Shown: piece after piece, positions 26,190-34,102 of the stretch
How positions within the stretch are numbered: position 1 is the stretch's first letter
How the letters are laid out: the number at the start of each line of letters is the position of its first letter
Source: Thermoleophilaceae bacterium
Lineage (GTDB): Bacteria; Actinomycetota; Thermoleophilia; Solirubrobacterales; Thermoleophilaceae
Assembly (NCBI GenBank): GCA_040901445.1
Contig: JBBDYQ010000002.1
Span: 186,001 to 250,000 of the forward strand
Length of the DNA stretch: 64,000 bases
Direction: 5' to 3'
Position numbers and translations under genes: made by a program
Notes under the pieces: model-generated
What the model was told of the DNA's origin: nothing
What the model saw: the letters and a program-made list of their open reading frames with translations, nothing else
Databases searched by the model: none

Positions 26190-27688
26190 GACTCGATCCG
26201 CGGGAACAGCGGGGCGAGCTCGCCGATGCGCCGCCCGCCGTCGACCGCTCCGATCGTGGCGGTGTCGAGCGCGTCGTCGGCGCCCAGGGCCTCGAGCAGC
26301 TTGCCGCAGGCCTCCGGCATGAAGGGCTGGGTGAGCACCGCCACCACACGCAGCCCCTCGGCCAGGGTGTAGAGGACGATGTCGAGCTCCCCCGCCCTCT
26401 CCGGGTCCTTGGCGAGCTGCCAGGGCTCGCGCTCCTGGACGTAGCCGTTGAGCCGCCGAACGAGCTGCCAGATGTCGCCGAGCGCGCCGCTGAGGTTGGC
26501 CTGGTCGAGGCGTTCGATCACGCGCTCCCGGTGGTTCTCCAGATCGGACGGCCCCAGCGCCGGGTCGAGCGAGGCCTCGGGGATCACGCCGTCGCGGTAG
26601 CGGTTGACCATCGCGAGCGAGCGGCTGGCGAGGTTGCCGAACTCGTTGGCCAGCTCGGACGTGTAGCGCTGCTCGAAGTCCTCCCGCGAGACGCTGCCGT
26701 CCTGCCCGAAGCCCACCGCGGCGAACAGGTAGTGGCGCAGGGCGTCGGTCCCATAGACGTCGATCACCTCGAACGGGTCGATCACGTTGCCCAGCGACTT
26801 GGACATCTTGTGCTCGCCCTGGAGCAGGTAGCCGTGGATGTAGAGGCGGTCGGGCACCTCCAGCTCGGCGGCCATGAGCAGCGCCGGCCAGATGACGGCG
26901 TGGAACTTGAGGATGTCCTTGCCGATGATGTGCAGGCTGGCCGGCCAGTAGCGCTCGGTGACGTCCTCGTCGCGCGCGTAGGAGAGCGCCGTGTAGTAGT
27001 TGAGGAGCGCGTCGAACCAGACGTAGAAGACCTGCGACTCGTCCCACGGCACCTTCACCCCCCAGGACAGGCGCGCGCGCGAGAGGGAGATGTCGTTGAG
27101 CCCCTGCTTGATGAACGACAGCGCCTCGTTGTGGCGGTTGCGCGGCAGCACCCACTCGGGCCGTTCGGCGTAGAGGCGCTCGAGCGGCTCCTGAAACGAC
27201 GAGAGGCGGAAGAACCAGTTGTCCTCCTTCTCCCGCTCGAGCTCGATCAGGTGGACCGGGCACCGGTTGCCGTCGATGAGCTCGGCGTCGGTCTTGAAGT
27301 CCGCGCAGCGGGGGCAGTAGAAGCCCTCGTAGTGGCCGGCATAGACGTGGCCGGCGTCGTGCACCCGCTGCAGCACCTCGCGCACGCGCTGCTCGTGCTC
27401 CGGGTCGCTCGTGCGGATGAAGAAGTCGTTGGTGGCGTCCATGCGGGCAACCAGGTCCTTGAAGCGCTGGGCGTTCTTGTCGGCCAGCTCGCGCGGGCCC
27501 ACCCCGAGCTTCTCGGCGGCCTGCGCCACCGGCTCGCCGTGCTCGTCGGTGCCCGTGAGGAAGAAGACGTCCTCGCCTCGCTGGCGCATGTGCCGGGCCA
27601 GCACGTCGGCGGCGATCGTGGTGTACGCGTGACCGAGGTGCGGCTCGGCGTTGACGTAGTAGATCGGGGTGGTCACGTAGTAGGGCAT
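26186..27688 (-). CDS. metG: Methionyl-tRNA synthetase
   Basis: 500 residues, class I synthetase. PIYYVNAEPHLGHAYTTIAA carries the HIGH-type motif (HLGH). The zinc-knuckle region FYCPRCADFKTDAELIDGN continues into CPVH, and the second signature KMSKSLGN is intact. No C-terminal tRNA-binding EMAP domain is present, the short form. ATG 27688 directly precedes PYYVTTPIYY and is the natural start, although the frame stays open upstream. Confidence 0.97.
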   Translation of the reverse strand: MPYYVTTPIYYVNAEPHLGHAYTTIAADVLARHMRQRGEDVFFLTGTDEHGEPVAQAAEKLGVGPRELADKNAQRFKDLVARMDATNDFFIRTSDPEHEQRVREVLQRVHDAGHVYAGHYEGFYCPRCADFKTDAELIDGNRCPVHLIELEREKEDNWFFRLSSFQEPLERLYAERPEWVLPRNRHNEALSFIKQGLNDISLSRARLSWGVKVPWDESQVFYVWFDALLNYYTALSYARDEDVTERYWPASLHIIGKDILKFHAVIWPALLMAAELEVPDRLYIHGYLLQGEHKMSKSLGNVIDPFEVIDVYGTDALRHYLFAAVGFGQDGSVSREDFEQRYTSELANEFGNLASRSLAMVNRYRDGVIPEASLDPALGPSDLENHRERVIERLDQANLSGALGDIWQLVRRLNGYVQEREPWQLAKDPERAGELDIVLYTLAEGLRVVAVLTQPFMPEACGKLLEALGADDALDTATIGAVDGGRRIGELAPLFPRIES

Positions 27689-27701
27689 CGGGCCGCCGAT
27701 G

Positions 27702-28523
27702 CTATCCACGGGCCTGAAGCGCCCGGTAGAGCGCGTTGGCGGAGGAGCCGGTGAGCTCGGCCACCACCCCGGCGGCGGGGCGCGGCTTGGCGCCGGCCTC
27801 CACGAGCCGGGCGAGCGCGTCCACCGCGGCCGGGTCGGGCCGCTCCGGCGCGGGCGCCCGCGCGGGCGGGGCCACCACGAGCACGACCTCGCCCTTCGGC
27901 GGCGCCCCCTCGTAGCGGGAGGCCAGCTCGGCCGCGCTGCCGCGCACCACCTCCTCGTTGAGCTTCGTGAGCTCGCGGCAGACCGCCGCCTGGCGCTCGG
28001 GGTCAAGCGCCGCGAGCGCCGCGAGGGTGGCCGGCAGGCGCTTGGGGGACTCGAACGCCACCAGCGTCCCGCCGGGCCCACCCAGGACGCGCTCGAGCTC
28101 CGAGCGCTTGCGCGGCAGGAAGCCCACGAAGCGCCAGGCGTCGGACGGGAGCGCGCTGGCAACCAGCGCGGCAAGCGCGGCCGACGGCCCCGGCAGCACC
28201 TCGACCTCGAGCCCCGCCGCCACGCACGCGCGCACGAGCACGAAGCCGGGGTCGGACACGAGCGGCATGCCGGCGTCGGAGACGAGCGCCACCGTCTCCC
28301 CGGCGCGCATGCGCTCCACGAGCTCGGCGGAGCGCGACTCCTCGTTGTGCTCGTGGTAGGAGACGAGCTTCGCGCTCACGCCGTAGCGGTCGAGCAGCAC
28401 GCGCGTGCGGCGGGTGTCCTCGCACGCCACCACGTCGGCGTCGCGCAGGGCCGACAGAACGCGCAGCGTGATGTCCTCGAGGTTGCCGATCGGCGTGGGG
28501 CAAACCACCAGCCGGCCGCTCAC
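27702..28523 (-). CDS. rsmI: 16S rRNA (cytidine-2'-O)-methyltransferase RsmI
   Basis: 273 residues, tetrapyrrole-methylase fold. RLVVCPTPIGNLEDITLRVL, ACEDTRRTRVLLDRYG, LVSYHEHNEESRSAELVERM, LVSDAGMPLVSDPGFVLV and VLPGPSAALAALVAS are the family blocks, and FVGFLPRKRSEL follows. Methylates C1402 of 16S rRNA. It lies between metG (13 bp) and the ROK kinase gene (4-bp overlap), all on the minus strand. Confidence 0.95.
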   Translation of the reverse strand: MSGRLVVCPTPIGNLEDITLRVLSALRDADVVACEDTRRTRVLLDRYGVSAKLVSYHEHNEESRSAELVERMRAGETVALVSDAGMPLVSDPGFVLVRACVAAGLEVEVLPGPSAALAALVASALPSDAWRFVGFLPRKRSELERVLGGPGGTLVAFESPKRLPATLAALAALDPERQAAVCRELTKLNEEVVRGSAAELASRYEGAPPKGEVVLVVAPPARAPAPERPDPAAVDALARLVEAGAKPRPAAGVVAELTGSSANALYRALQARG

Positions 28524-29473
28524 GAGCGCCCCTCCTCGAGGGCGAACAGGGCCGCGCCGAGCATCCCGGACTCGTCGCCGAAGAACGCCCGCTCGATCCG
28601 GACGAGGTCGCGGCTCGGTGGAAGCGCCCGCTCACGCATCACCTCGCGGGCGGGATCCAGCAGGAGATCGCCCGCCGCCGACGCTCCCCCTCCCACCACT
28701 ACGACCTCGGGGTTGAAGACGTTCACGAGGTTGGCGATGCCCACGCCGAGCTTGCGGCCGGCCTCCGCCAGCACGGCGCGCGCGGTCTCGTCGCCCTCGT
28801 GGGCCAGCTCGGTGACGAGCGGGCCGGTGACCTCGCGCCCGCCCGCCTGCGCGCGGCCGAGGGCGGAGCCGGGCGCGCGCCCGGCTGCCTCGGCACCCGC
28901 CCGGCCGATGGCCTGGCCCGACGCGAACGCCTCCAGGCAGCCGCGGTTGGGGCAGGAGCCCTGACACGGCGGGCCGTCGAGGTCCACCACCATGTGGCCG
29001 AGCTCTCCGCCCGCGCCCATCGAGCCGCGGTAGAGCCTGCCTCCGAGCACGAGGCCGCCGCCGATGCCCGTGCCGAGGGTGAGCATGGCCACGTGCTCGG
29101 CGCCTCGCGCGGCGCCCCGGCGCTGCTCGGCGAGCACCGCCATGTTCGCGTCGTTGTCCACGTGCACGGGCAGGCCGAGGCGCTCGTTGAGCACGTCGCG
29201 CACCGGCACGTCGGCGAGCGGCAGGTGCACCGAGCTGATCGAGCTGCCGCTGCGGGCGTCCACCAGCGACGGGATGCCCACGCCCACGGCGGCGACGTCC
29301 GGCGCGGCTGCGCGCACCTCCTCGATCGCCTCCACGAGCACGTCGAGCACCTCCTGTGTGTCCCCGCCCCGCCAGAGGCGATGCACCCGGTTGTGCACCG
29401 TCAGCTCCTCGTCCACCACGCCGCCGAGCAGCTTCGTCCCACCTGCGTCGATCCCGATCACGCGCCTGCTCAT
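28520..29473 (-). CDS. ROK-family sugar kinase (glucokinase-like)
   Basis: 317 residues. IGIDAGGTKLLGGVVDEEL is the ATP-binding phosphate-1 motif. VHVDNDANMAVLAEQRRGA contains the catalytic Asp region, and GTGIGGGLVLGGRLYRGSMG follows. A zinc-binding loop (CQGSCPNRGCLEAFASG) marks the ROK family. Most likely a glucokinase acting on cytosolic glucose, but ROK kinases for N-acetyl sugars look similar. It overlaps rsmI by 4 bp, and the divergent LCP gene starts 27 bp away. Confidence 0.9.
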   Translation of the reverse strand: MSRRVIGIDAGGTKLLGGVVDEELTVHNRVHRLWRGGDTQEVLDVLVEAIEEVRAAAPDVAAVGVGIPSLVDARSGSSISSVHLPLADVPVRDVLNERLGLPVHVDNDANMAVLAEQRRGAARGAEHVAMLTLGTGIGGGLVLGGRLYRGSMGAGGELGHMVVDLDGPPCQGSCPNRGCLEAFASGQAIGRAGAEAAGRAPGSALGRAQAGGREVTGPLVTELAHEGDETARAVLAEAGRKLGVGIANLVNVFNPEVVVVGGGASAAGDLLLDPAREVMRERALPPSRDLVRIERAFFGDESGMLGAALFALEEGRS

Positions 29474-29500
29474 GAGGCGGGGACGCTATACACAGGGGCC

Positions 29501-30592
29501 ATGGAAGCCGGCCCCCCGGGCGGTCAGCCCCCCCGGGGCGACCGCCCTGAGTACAAGGTCTACCGCGCGCGCCGCAACCCGCTCGACCGCTTCAAGCCGA
29601 GCGAGGAGCTGCAGCGGCTGCGCTCGATGCGCCGCCGCCGTGACCGCGGGGAGCAGCCCGAGCGGCCGCGTCGCCGGCGGCGGATCAGCCTCGGGCGGGT
29701 CGTGAAGTGGGTGCTGCTCGCCGCCGTCGCCTGGGTGCTGCTCTCGACGGTCGTCTTCTTCGTGAGCGCGCAGACGAGCGAGGGGGTATCAGAGCGCACG
29801 AAGGCCGCGCTTTCGGACGGCGGCAGCCTGCTCTCGGGCAGCACGATCCTCGTGATCGGCTCCGACCAGCGGCCCGAGGGCACTCAGGAGCCGGGCGCGC
29901 AGACCAACATCGGCCGCGCCGACAGCATCCTGCTGCTGCGGGCGGGCTTCGGCAGCGTGCGGCGGCTCTCGATCCTGCGCGACTCGTTCGCCCAGATCCC
30001 CGGCAGCGAGCCCCAGAAGATCAATGCCGCCCAGGCAATCGGGGGGACCGCGCTCACGGTGGAGACGGTGGAGCAGTTCATGGGCAACGGACTGCGGGTC
30101 AACCACGTGATCGAGGTGGACTTCGAGCAGTTCCCGGAGTTCATCGACGCGCTCGGCGGCATCGACATCGAGCTCGACAACTGCATCCGCGCGGCTCCCT
30201 TCGGCGGCCGCAAGTTCAGCCTCTCGCGCGGCGAGCACCACCTGAACGGCCGCCAGGCGCTCGCGTTCGCGCGCGTGCGCCAGAACCGCTGCGCCCGTAA
30301 CGAGGACGACCGCGCGCGAGCGCGCCGGCAGCAGCAGGTGCTCGCCGCCATCCGCGACCAGGTGATCTCGCCGAGCACGTTCTTCCGCCTGCCCCTGGTG
30401 AGCTGGGAGGCACCCCGCACGCTGAAGACCGACATGAAGGGCGTCGCCCTGGCGGGCCTCTTCACCGACCTCCTGACCGGCGGCTCGGGCGAGCCCAACG
30501 TGCTGCTGCCGAGCGGCTTCGGCCCCGGCGGGAGCCTCACCGTCGCGGAGGACGAGAAGGCGGCTGCCGTGGCGGACCTGCTCGGCCGCTAA
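29501..30592 (+). CDS. LytR-CpsA-Psr (LCP) family cell-wall glycopolymer ligase
   Basis: 363 residues. A long basic cytoplasmic N-terminus (about 70 residues, Arg-rich) precedes one membrane anchor (VVKWVLLAAVAWVLLSTVVFF). The extracytoplasmic LCP domain has GSTILVIGSDQRPEG, ADSILLLRAGFGSVRRLSIL-type and RDSFAQIPGSEPQKINAA motifs. The acidic pocket continues with IDALGGIDIELDNCI and LNGRQALAFARVRQNRC, and DDRARARRQQQVLAAI follows. The family transfers lipid-linked glycopolymers such as teichoic acid, arabinogalactan or capsule to peptidoglycan. ATG 29501 chosen. Confidence 0.92.
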   Translation: MEAGPPGGQPPRGDRPEYKVYRARRNPLDRFKPSEELQRLRSMRRRRDRGEQPERPRRRRRISLGRVVKWVLLAAVAWVLLSTVVFFVSAQTSEGVSERTKAALSDGGSLLSGSTILVIGSDQRPEGTQEPGAQTNIGRADSILLLRAGFGSVRRLSILRDSFAQIPGSEPQKINAAQAIGGTALTVETVEQFMGNGLRVNHVIEVDFEQFPEFIDALGGIDIELDNCIRAAPFGGRKFSLSRGEHHLNGRQALAFARVRQNRCARNEDDRARARRQQQVLAAIRDQVISPSTFFRLPLVSWEAPRTLKTDMKGVALAGLFTDLLTGGSGEPNVLLPSGFGPGGSLTVAEDEKAAAVADLLGR

Positions 30593-30879
30593 CCGGACTT
30601 CTTGGCGTCCGGCTTCTTGGCGTCCGGCTTCTTCGCGCCGGACGAATTCGATTCGGCCGGGGACGACGCCGGCTCCTTCTCCGCCGTGGCGCCGCCCCTC
30701 TGCTTCTTGCCGTAGTCCGTGTTGTAGAAGCCCGAGCCCTTGAAGTGCACCGCGACGGGGTGGAAGACGCGCTGGGCCGGCGCGCCGCAGGTCTCGCAGG
30801 CGTTGAGCGCGTCGTCGGTCATGCGCTGCATCACCTCGAAGGTGTGCCCCTTCTCGCAGCGGTACTCGTAGATCGGCAT
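30589..30879 (-). CDS. FmdB-type zinc-ribbon regulatory protein
   Basis: 96 residues. MPIYEYRCEKGHTFEVMQRM, ALNACETCGAPAQRVFHPVAV and KGSGFYNTDYGKK are the FmdB/CxxC-CxxC zinc-ribbon pattern. The C-terminus is low-complexity Lys/Ala/Pro with a repeated KKPDA unit. The role of the family is not well established. It overlaps the 3' end of the convergent LCP gene by 4 bp. Confidence 0.88.
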   Translation of the reverse strand: MPIYEYRCEKGHTFEVMQRMTDDALNACETCGAPAQRVFHPVAVHFKGSGFYNTDYGKKQRGGATAEKEPASSPAESNSSGAKKPDAKKPDAKKSG

Positions 30880-30923
30880 TGGCACTCCGAGTATAGGAGT
30901 GCCAGCGAACGTCTGGCCGCGCG

Positions 30924-31052
30924 TCAGTCCGCGGCCGGCGGGCGCGGCGAGTCCAGATCGTCGAGCAGCGAGATCCGGGCGGACTGCCACACCAGCCAGG
31001 CGGCCAGATGGCCGATCGGCTTCAGTGCCAGGGTGACCATGCGGGCCACCAT
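30924..31052 (-). CDS. Small hydrophobic protein, 42 residues
   Basis: A short open frame from ATG 31052 to TGA 30924-30926, with an amphipathic or membrane-like core (LALKPIGHLAAWLVWQSARI) and a polar end rich in Asp and Pro. It fills most of the gap between the zinc-ribbon gene and glyS. Too short for homology judgement by eye, so it is a possible small membrane protein only. Confidence 0.4.
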   Translation of the reverse strand: MVARMVTLALKPIGHLAAWLVWQSARISLLDDLDSPRPPAAD

Positions 31053-31131
31053 AGCCAAGGGCCGCGACGCCGCAAGCATCGTTCCCGCTCGTTCCGGCCT
31101 TTGCTGGACGAATAGCTAGGGTTCCGCGCCG

Positions 31132-32496
31132 ATGCCCGAAGAGCCCGCGACAGACGCCGTGACCATGGACAAGATCGTCGCGCTCTGCAAGCGGCGCGGC
31201 TTCATCTTCCAGTCCTCTGAGATCTACGGCGGCCTTGCCTCCACCTACGACTACGGCCACTACGGCGTACTGCTCAAGTCCAACGTCAAGGCCGAGTGGT
31301 GGCGTTCGGTCGTGCAGGAGCGCGACGACGTGGTGGCGCTGGACGCGGCCATCCTCATGCACCCGCGCACGTGGGAGGCGTCGGGCCACCTCGAGGGCTT
31401 CACCGACCCGCTCGTGCAGTGCCTGGGCGAGTGCAAGAAGCGATGGCGCGAGGACCACCTGCGCGAGGCTCAGCCGGAGGGCGAGCTGCGCTGCCCGCAG
31501 TGCGGCGGCGAGCTCTCGGAGCCGCGCAACTTCAACCTCATGTTCGAGACCCACATGGGCCCGGTGCAGGACGAGGGCTCGCAGGTGTTCCTGCGCCCGG
31601 AGACGGCCCAGGGCATCTTCGTGAACTTCAAGAACGTCCTGCAGTTCTCGCGCAAGCGGCCGCCGTTCGGCATCGCCCAGGTGGGCAAGTCGTTCCGCAA
31701 CGAGATCACGCCCGGCAACTTCATCTTCCGCACGCGGGAGTTCGAGCAGATGGAGATCGAGTTCTTCGTGCCGCCCGCCGAGGCCGACGAGTGGTTCGAG
31801 CACTGGAAGAACGCTCGGATGCGCTGGTACACGGACCTCGGCATCCGGCCCGGCCTGCTCCAGCTGCGCGCCCACGGCGAGGACGAGCTGTCGCACTACT
31901 CGAGCGCCACGAGCGACGTCGAATACCGGTTCCCGATGGGCTGGTCCGAGCTCGAGGGCATCGCCAACCGGGGCGACTTCGACCTCACCCGGCACGCGCA
32001 GTTCTCCGGCGAGAAGCTCGACTACGTGGACTCCGCCAGCGGAGACCGCTACGTGCCGCACGTGATCGAGCCCTCCGCGGGCGCCGACCGGGCCACGCTC
32101 GCGTTCATGGTCGACGCCTACGACGAGGAGGAGGTGGAGGGACGCCAGCGCGTGCTGCTGCGGCTGCACCCCCGGCTCGCCCCGGTGAAGGTGTCCGTGC
32201 TCCCGCTCCTGAACAAGGACGGCCAGCCGGAGCGGGCGCGAGAGATCTACGAGGACCTGCGCCGCCGCATGCCCGCGGAGTACGACGCCGGCGGGTCGAT
32301 CGGCAAGCGCTACCGGCGCCAGGACGAGATCGGCACGCCCTGGGGAGTGACGGTGGACCACCAGACAATGGAGGACGCAACGGTCACGCTGCGCGACCGC
32401 GACTCGCTCGAGCAGTCGCGGATCGCGATCGACGAGCTGGGTGCGGAGCTGGAGCGCCGGCTGGCTGCCCCGTGGAGCTCGCCGAAGCTCGACTGA
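31132..32496 (+). CDS. glyS: Glycyl-tRNA synthetase, alpha2 (class II) form
   Basis: 454 residues. RGFIFQSSEIYGGLASTYDY is the family opening, with HYGVLLKSNVKAEWW after it. A Zn-like CPQCGG insert sits between motif 1 and motif 2. RPETAQGIFVNFKNVLQ and GKSFRNEITPGNFIFRTREF form motif 2, and the anticodon-binding domain (VKVSVLPLLNKDGQPERA) and motif 3 region complete it. Start ATG 31132. Single-gene unit, convergent with the upstream small protein's region. Confidence 0.97.
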   Translation: MPEEPATDAVTMDKIVALCKRRGFIFQSSEIYGGLASTYDYGHYGVLLKSNVKAEWWRSVVQERDDVVALDAAILMHPRTWEASGHLEGFTDPLVQCLGECKKRWREDHLREAQPEGELRCPQCGGELSEPRNFNLMFETHMGPVQDEGSQVFLRPETAQGIFVNFKNVLQFSRKRPPFGIAQVGKSFRNEITPGNFIFRTREFEQMEIEFFVPPAEADEWFEHWKNARMRWYTDLGIRPGLLQLRAHGEDELSHYSSATSDVEYRFPMGWSELEGIANRGDFDLTRHAQFSGEKLDYVDSASGDRYVPHVIEPSAGADRATLAFMVDAYDEEEVEGRQRVLLRLHPRLAPVKVSVLPLLNKDGQPERAREIYEDLRRRMPAEYDAGGSIGKRYRRQDEIGTPWGVTVDHQTMEDATVTLRDRDSLEQSRIAIDELGAELERRLAAPWSSPKLD

Positions 32497-32499
32497 GCT

Positions 32500-32580
32500 G
32501 CGATCCGGCCGGCAGCGGCCCCGCTAACGAGGCTGGACGCCGAGCCGATAATCAGAATGCGGGGCAGGAGGCCCCGCAGA
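32500..32580. repeat. Intergenic multi-hairpin repeat, copy 3
   Basis: After the glyS stop come CCGGCCGGCAGCGG (weak first module), GAGGCTGGACGCCGAGC and GCGGGGCAGGAGGCCCCGC. The second and third modules share the GGAnGCC core with copies at 6628 and 17350, and the sequence preceding the last hairpin (ATCAGAAT) matches copy 1 (ATCAGAAC). Confidence 0.55.
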
Positions 32581-32589
32581 GCCATCACC

Positions 32590-33444
32590 ATGGAGCCGCT
32601 GTTCGAGCACCGCCTGAAGCTCGCCGGGTACGAGACCCGGGCGCTCGAGCTGGAGGGCGAGGGCCCGCCGCTGCTGCTGCTCCACGGCTTCTCCGACAGC
32701 GCCGACACCTGGCGCTTCACGCTCGACGCGCTGGGCCGGCGCGGCCGGCGGGCCGTGGCCGTGGACCTGCCGGGCTTCGCCACCGCCTCCCCCCTGCGAG
32801 AGGGGCCGGTGCTGCCGCAGCTCGACCGCTTCGGTTCCGCGCTGGTCAAGCGCTTCGCGCCCGGCGGAGGCGCCGTGGTGGCCGGCAACTCGCTGGGCGG
32901 CGCCATGGCCATGCGGCTGGCCGAGCGCGAGGCGCTCGGCATCGCCGGGATCGTGCCGGTTGCGCCCGCCGGCCTGGACATGGCGCGCTGGATGACCATC
33001 ATCGAGCGCGATCCGGTGGCGCGCTTCGTCCTCGCCTCCCCGCTGCCCATCCCGCGGCCGGTGCTGCACGCAGCGGTGAGCCAGATCTACCGCCGCGCCG
33101 CCTTTCATCGTCCAGGGTCGGTGGACCCGAAGGTGGTGCGCGCCTTCTGCGCCCACTTCAGCGACCGCGCCACCACCGCCCGCTTCCTGGGCAACGGACG
33201 GCGCATGTTCGGTGAGCTGGCCGACCCCTTCCGGCTCGAGCGCATCGCCTGCCCCGTGCTCGTGGTCTGGGGCCGGCAGGACAGAATGGTCTACGCGTCG
33301 GGCGCCAAGCGCGTGGTGGACGCCGTGCCCGGCGCCCGCGCGGAGATCATCGAGGACTGCGGCCACTGCCCCCAGCTCGAGGCGCCCGAGCGCTTTGCGG
33401 AGCTGCTGCTGGCTTTCGACCCGGAAGTCGCGCGTGCGGCCTAG
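32590..33444 (+). CDS. Alpha/beta hydrolase
   Basis: 284 residues from ATG 32590. Canonical fold: LLLLHGFSDSADTWRFTLDAL (HG oxyanion motif), VAVDLPGFATASP, the nucleophile elbow AGNSLGGAMAMRLAE (Ser in GNSLGG), CPVLVVWGRQDRMV (acid region) and EDCGHCPQLEAPERFAELL (catalytic His). No cap domain is distinctive enough to fix a substrate. The gene ends 20 bp before the toxin-antitoxin pair. Confidence 0.9.
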   Translation: MEPLFEHRLKLAGYETRALELEGEGPPLLLLHGFSDSADTWRFTLDALGRRGRRAVAVDLPGFATASPLREGPVLPQLDRFGSALVKRFAPGGGAVVAGNSLGGAMAMRLAEREALGIAGIVPVAPAGLDMARWMTIIERDPVARFVLASPLPIPRPVLHAAVSQIYRRAAFHRPGSVDPKVVRAFCAHFSDRATTARFLGNGRRMFGELADPFRLERIACPVLVVWGRQDRMVYASGAKRVVDAVPGARAEIIEDCGHCPQLEAPERFAELLLAFDPEVARAA

Positions 33445-33481
33445 TGACCGGTATACTGGTCATGTGACCAGAATACTGACC
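33445..33481 (+). promoter_or_regulatory. Leaderless promoter and operator of the antitoxin gene
   Basis: A near-palindrome TGACCGGTATACTGGTCA (33445-33462) is followed by a second related site TGACCAGAATACTGACC (33465-33481). The first contains a TATACT -10 (33452-33457), placing the transcript start at about 33464, the GTG codon itself. Antitoxins of this class bind such repeats to repress themselves. Confidence 0.6.
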
Positions 33482-33691
33482 GCAAGCGAGGCCAAGGCCA
33501 AGCTCCTGGCCCTGCTGGACGACGCAGCGGCCGGCGAGGAGATCGAGATCACCAAGCACGGGCGCACGGTGGCCCGGCTCGTCCCGGCGGCGGGCGCACA
33601 GTCGCTGAGGGGCAGGCTCGCGGGCGTGGCGATGACGGCAGCCGACGACGAGGACCTGTTCGCCACCGGAGCCACCTGGGAGATGTCATGA
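33464..33691 (+). CDS. Phd/YefM-family antitoxin
   Basis: 75 residues from GTG 33464. The opening TRILTASEAKAKLLALLDDA and the ITKHGRTVARLVPA segment are the Phd/YefM DNA-binding domain. The acidic and aromatic C-terminus (DDEDLFATGATWEM) is the toxin-binding tail. Its stop codon overlaps the ATG of the toxin gene. The start is supported by the palindrome and -10 element immediately upstream. It probably represses its own promoter together with the toxin. Confidence 0.88.
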   Translation: MTRILTASEAKAKLLALLDDAAAGEEIEITKHGRTVARLVPAAGAQSLRGRLAGVAMTAADDEDLFATGATWEMS

Positions 33692-34077
33692 CCGTGCTCC
33701 TGGACACGCACGTCGTCCACTGGTGGTCGGCGGAACCGGAGCGCCTCAGCGATACGGCCACGAGCGCGCTCGCCCAAGCCGATGAGCTGGCGGTCGCGGC
33801 GATCTCCTGGTACGAGCTGGCGTGGCTCGCCAAGCACGAGCGGATCGTGGTCTCGATCCCGATCCGCTCGTGGTTGCAGCAGCTCGCAGCACATGTGCGG
33901 ACGATCGCAGCCGGTCCCGCGATCGCGGACACGGCGGTATCGCTGCCCTCGTCGTTCCCCGGCGATCCCGCCGACCGGTTGATCTTCGCCACGGCGGTCG
34001 AGCACGGCTGGCGTCTCGTGAGCAAGGACCGGAGGGTCCGCGACCATCCTCATCCCAAGCCGCTCGTCGTCTGGTGA
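33688..34077 (+). CDS. PIN-domain toxin (VapC-type ribonuclease)
   Basis: 129 residues. The acidic residues of the PIN active site are present: Asp6 (VLLDTHVVHWW), Glu43 (SWYELAWLAKH), and Asp93/Asp96 in PGDPADRLIFATA. PIN toxins cleave tRNA or rRNA when freed from the antitoxin. It overlaps the antitoxin gene by 4 bp, as expected for a coupled pair. Pairing of a Phd-type antitoxin with a PIN toxin is common in actinobacteria. Confidence 0.92.
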   Translation: MTVLLDTHVVHWWSAEPERLSDTATSALAQADELAVAAISWYELAWLAKHERIVVSIPIRSWLQQLAAHVRTIAAGPAIADTAVSLPSSFPGDPADRLIFATAVEHGWRLVSKDRRVRDHPHPKPLVVW

Positions 34078-34102
34078 GCAGCCCGCGCCTAAGCTCTTAC
34101 CC

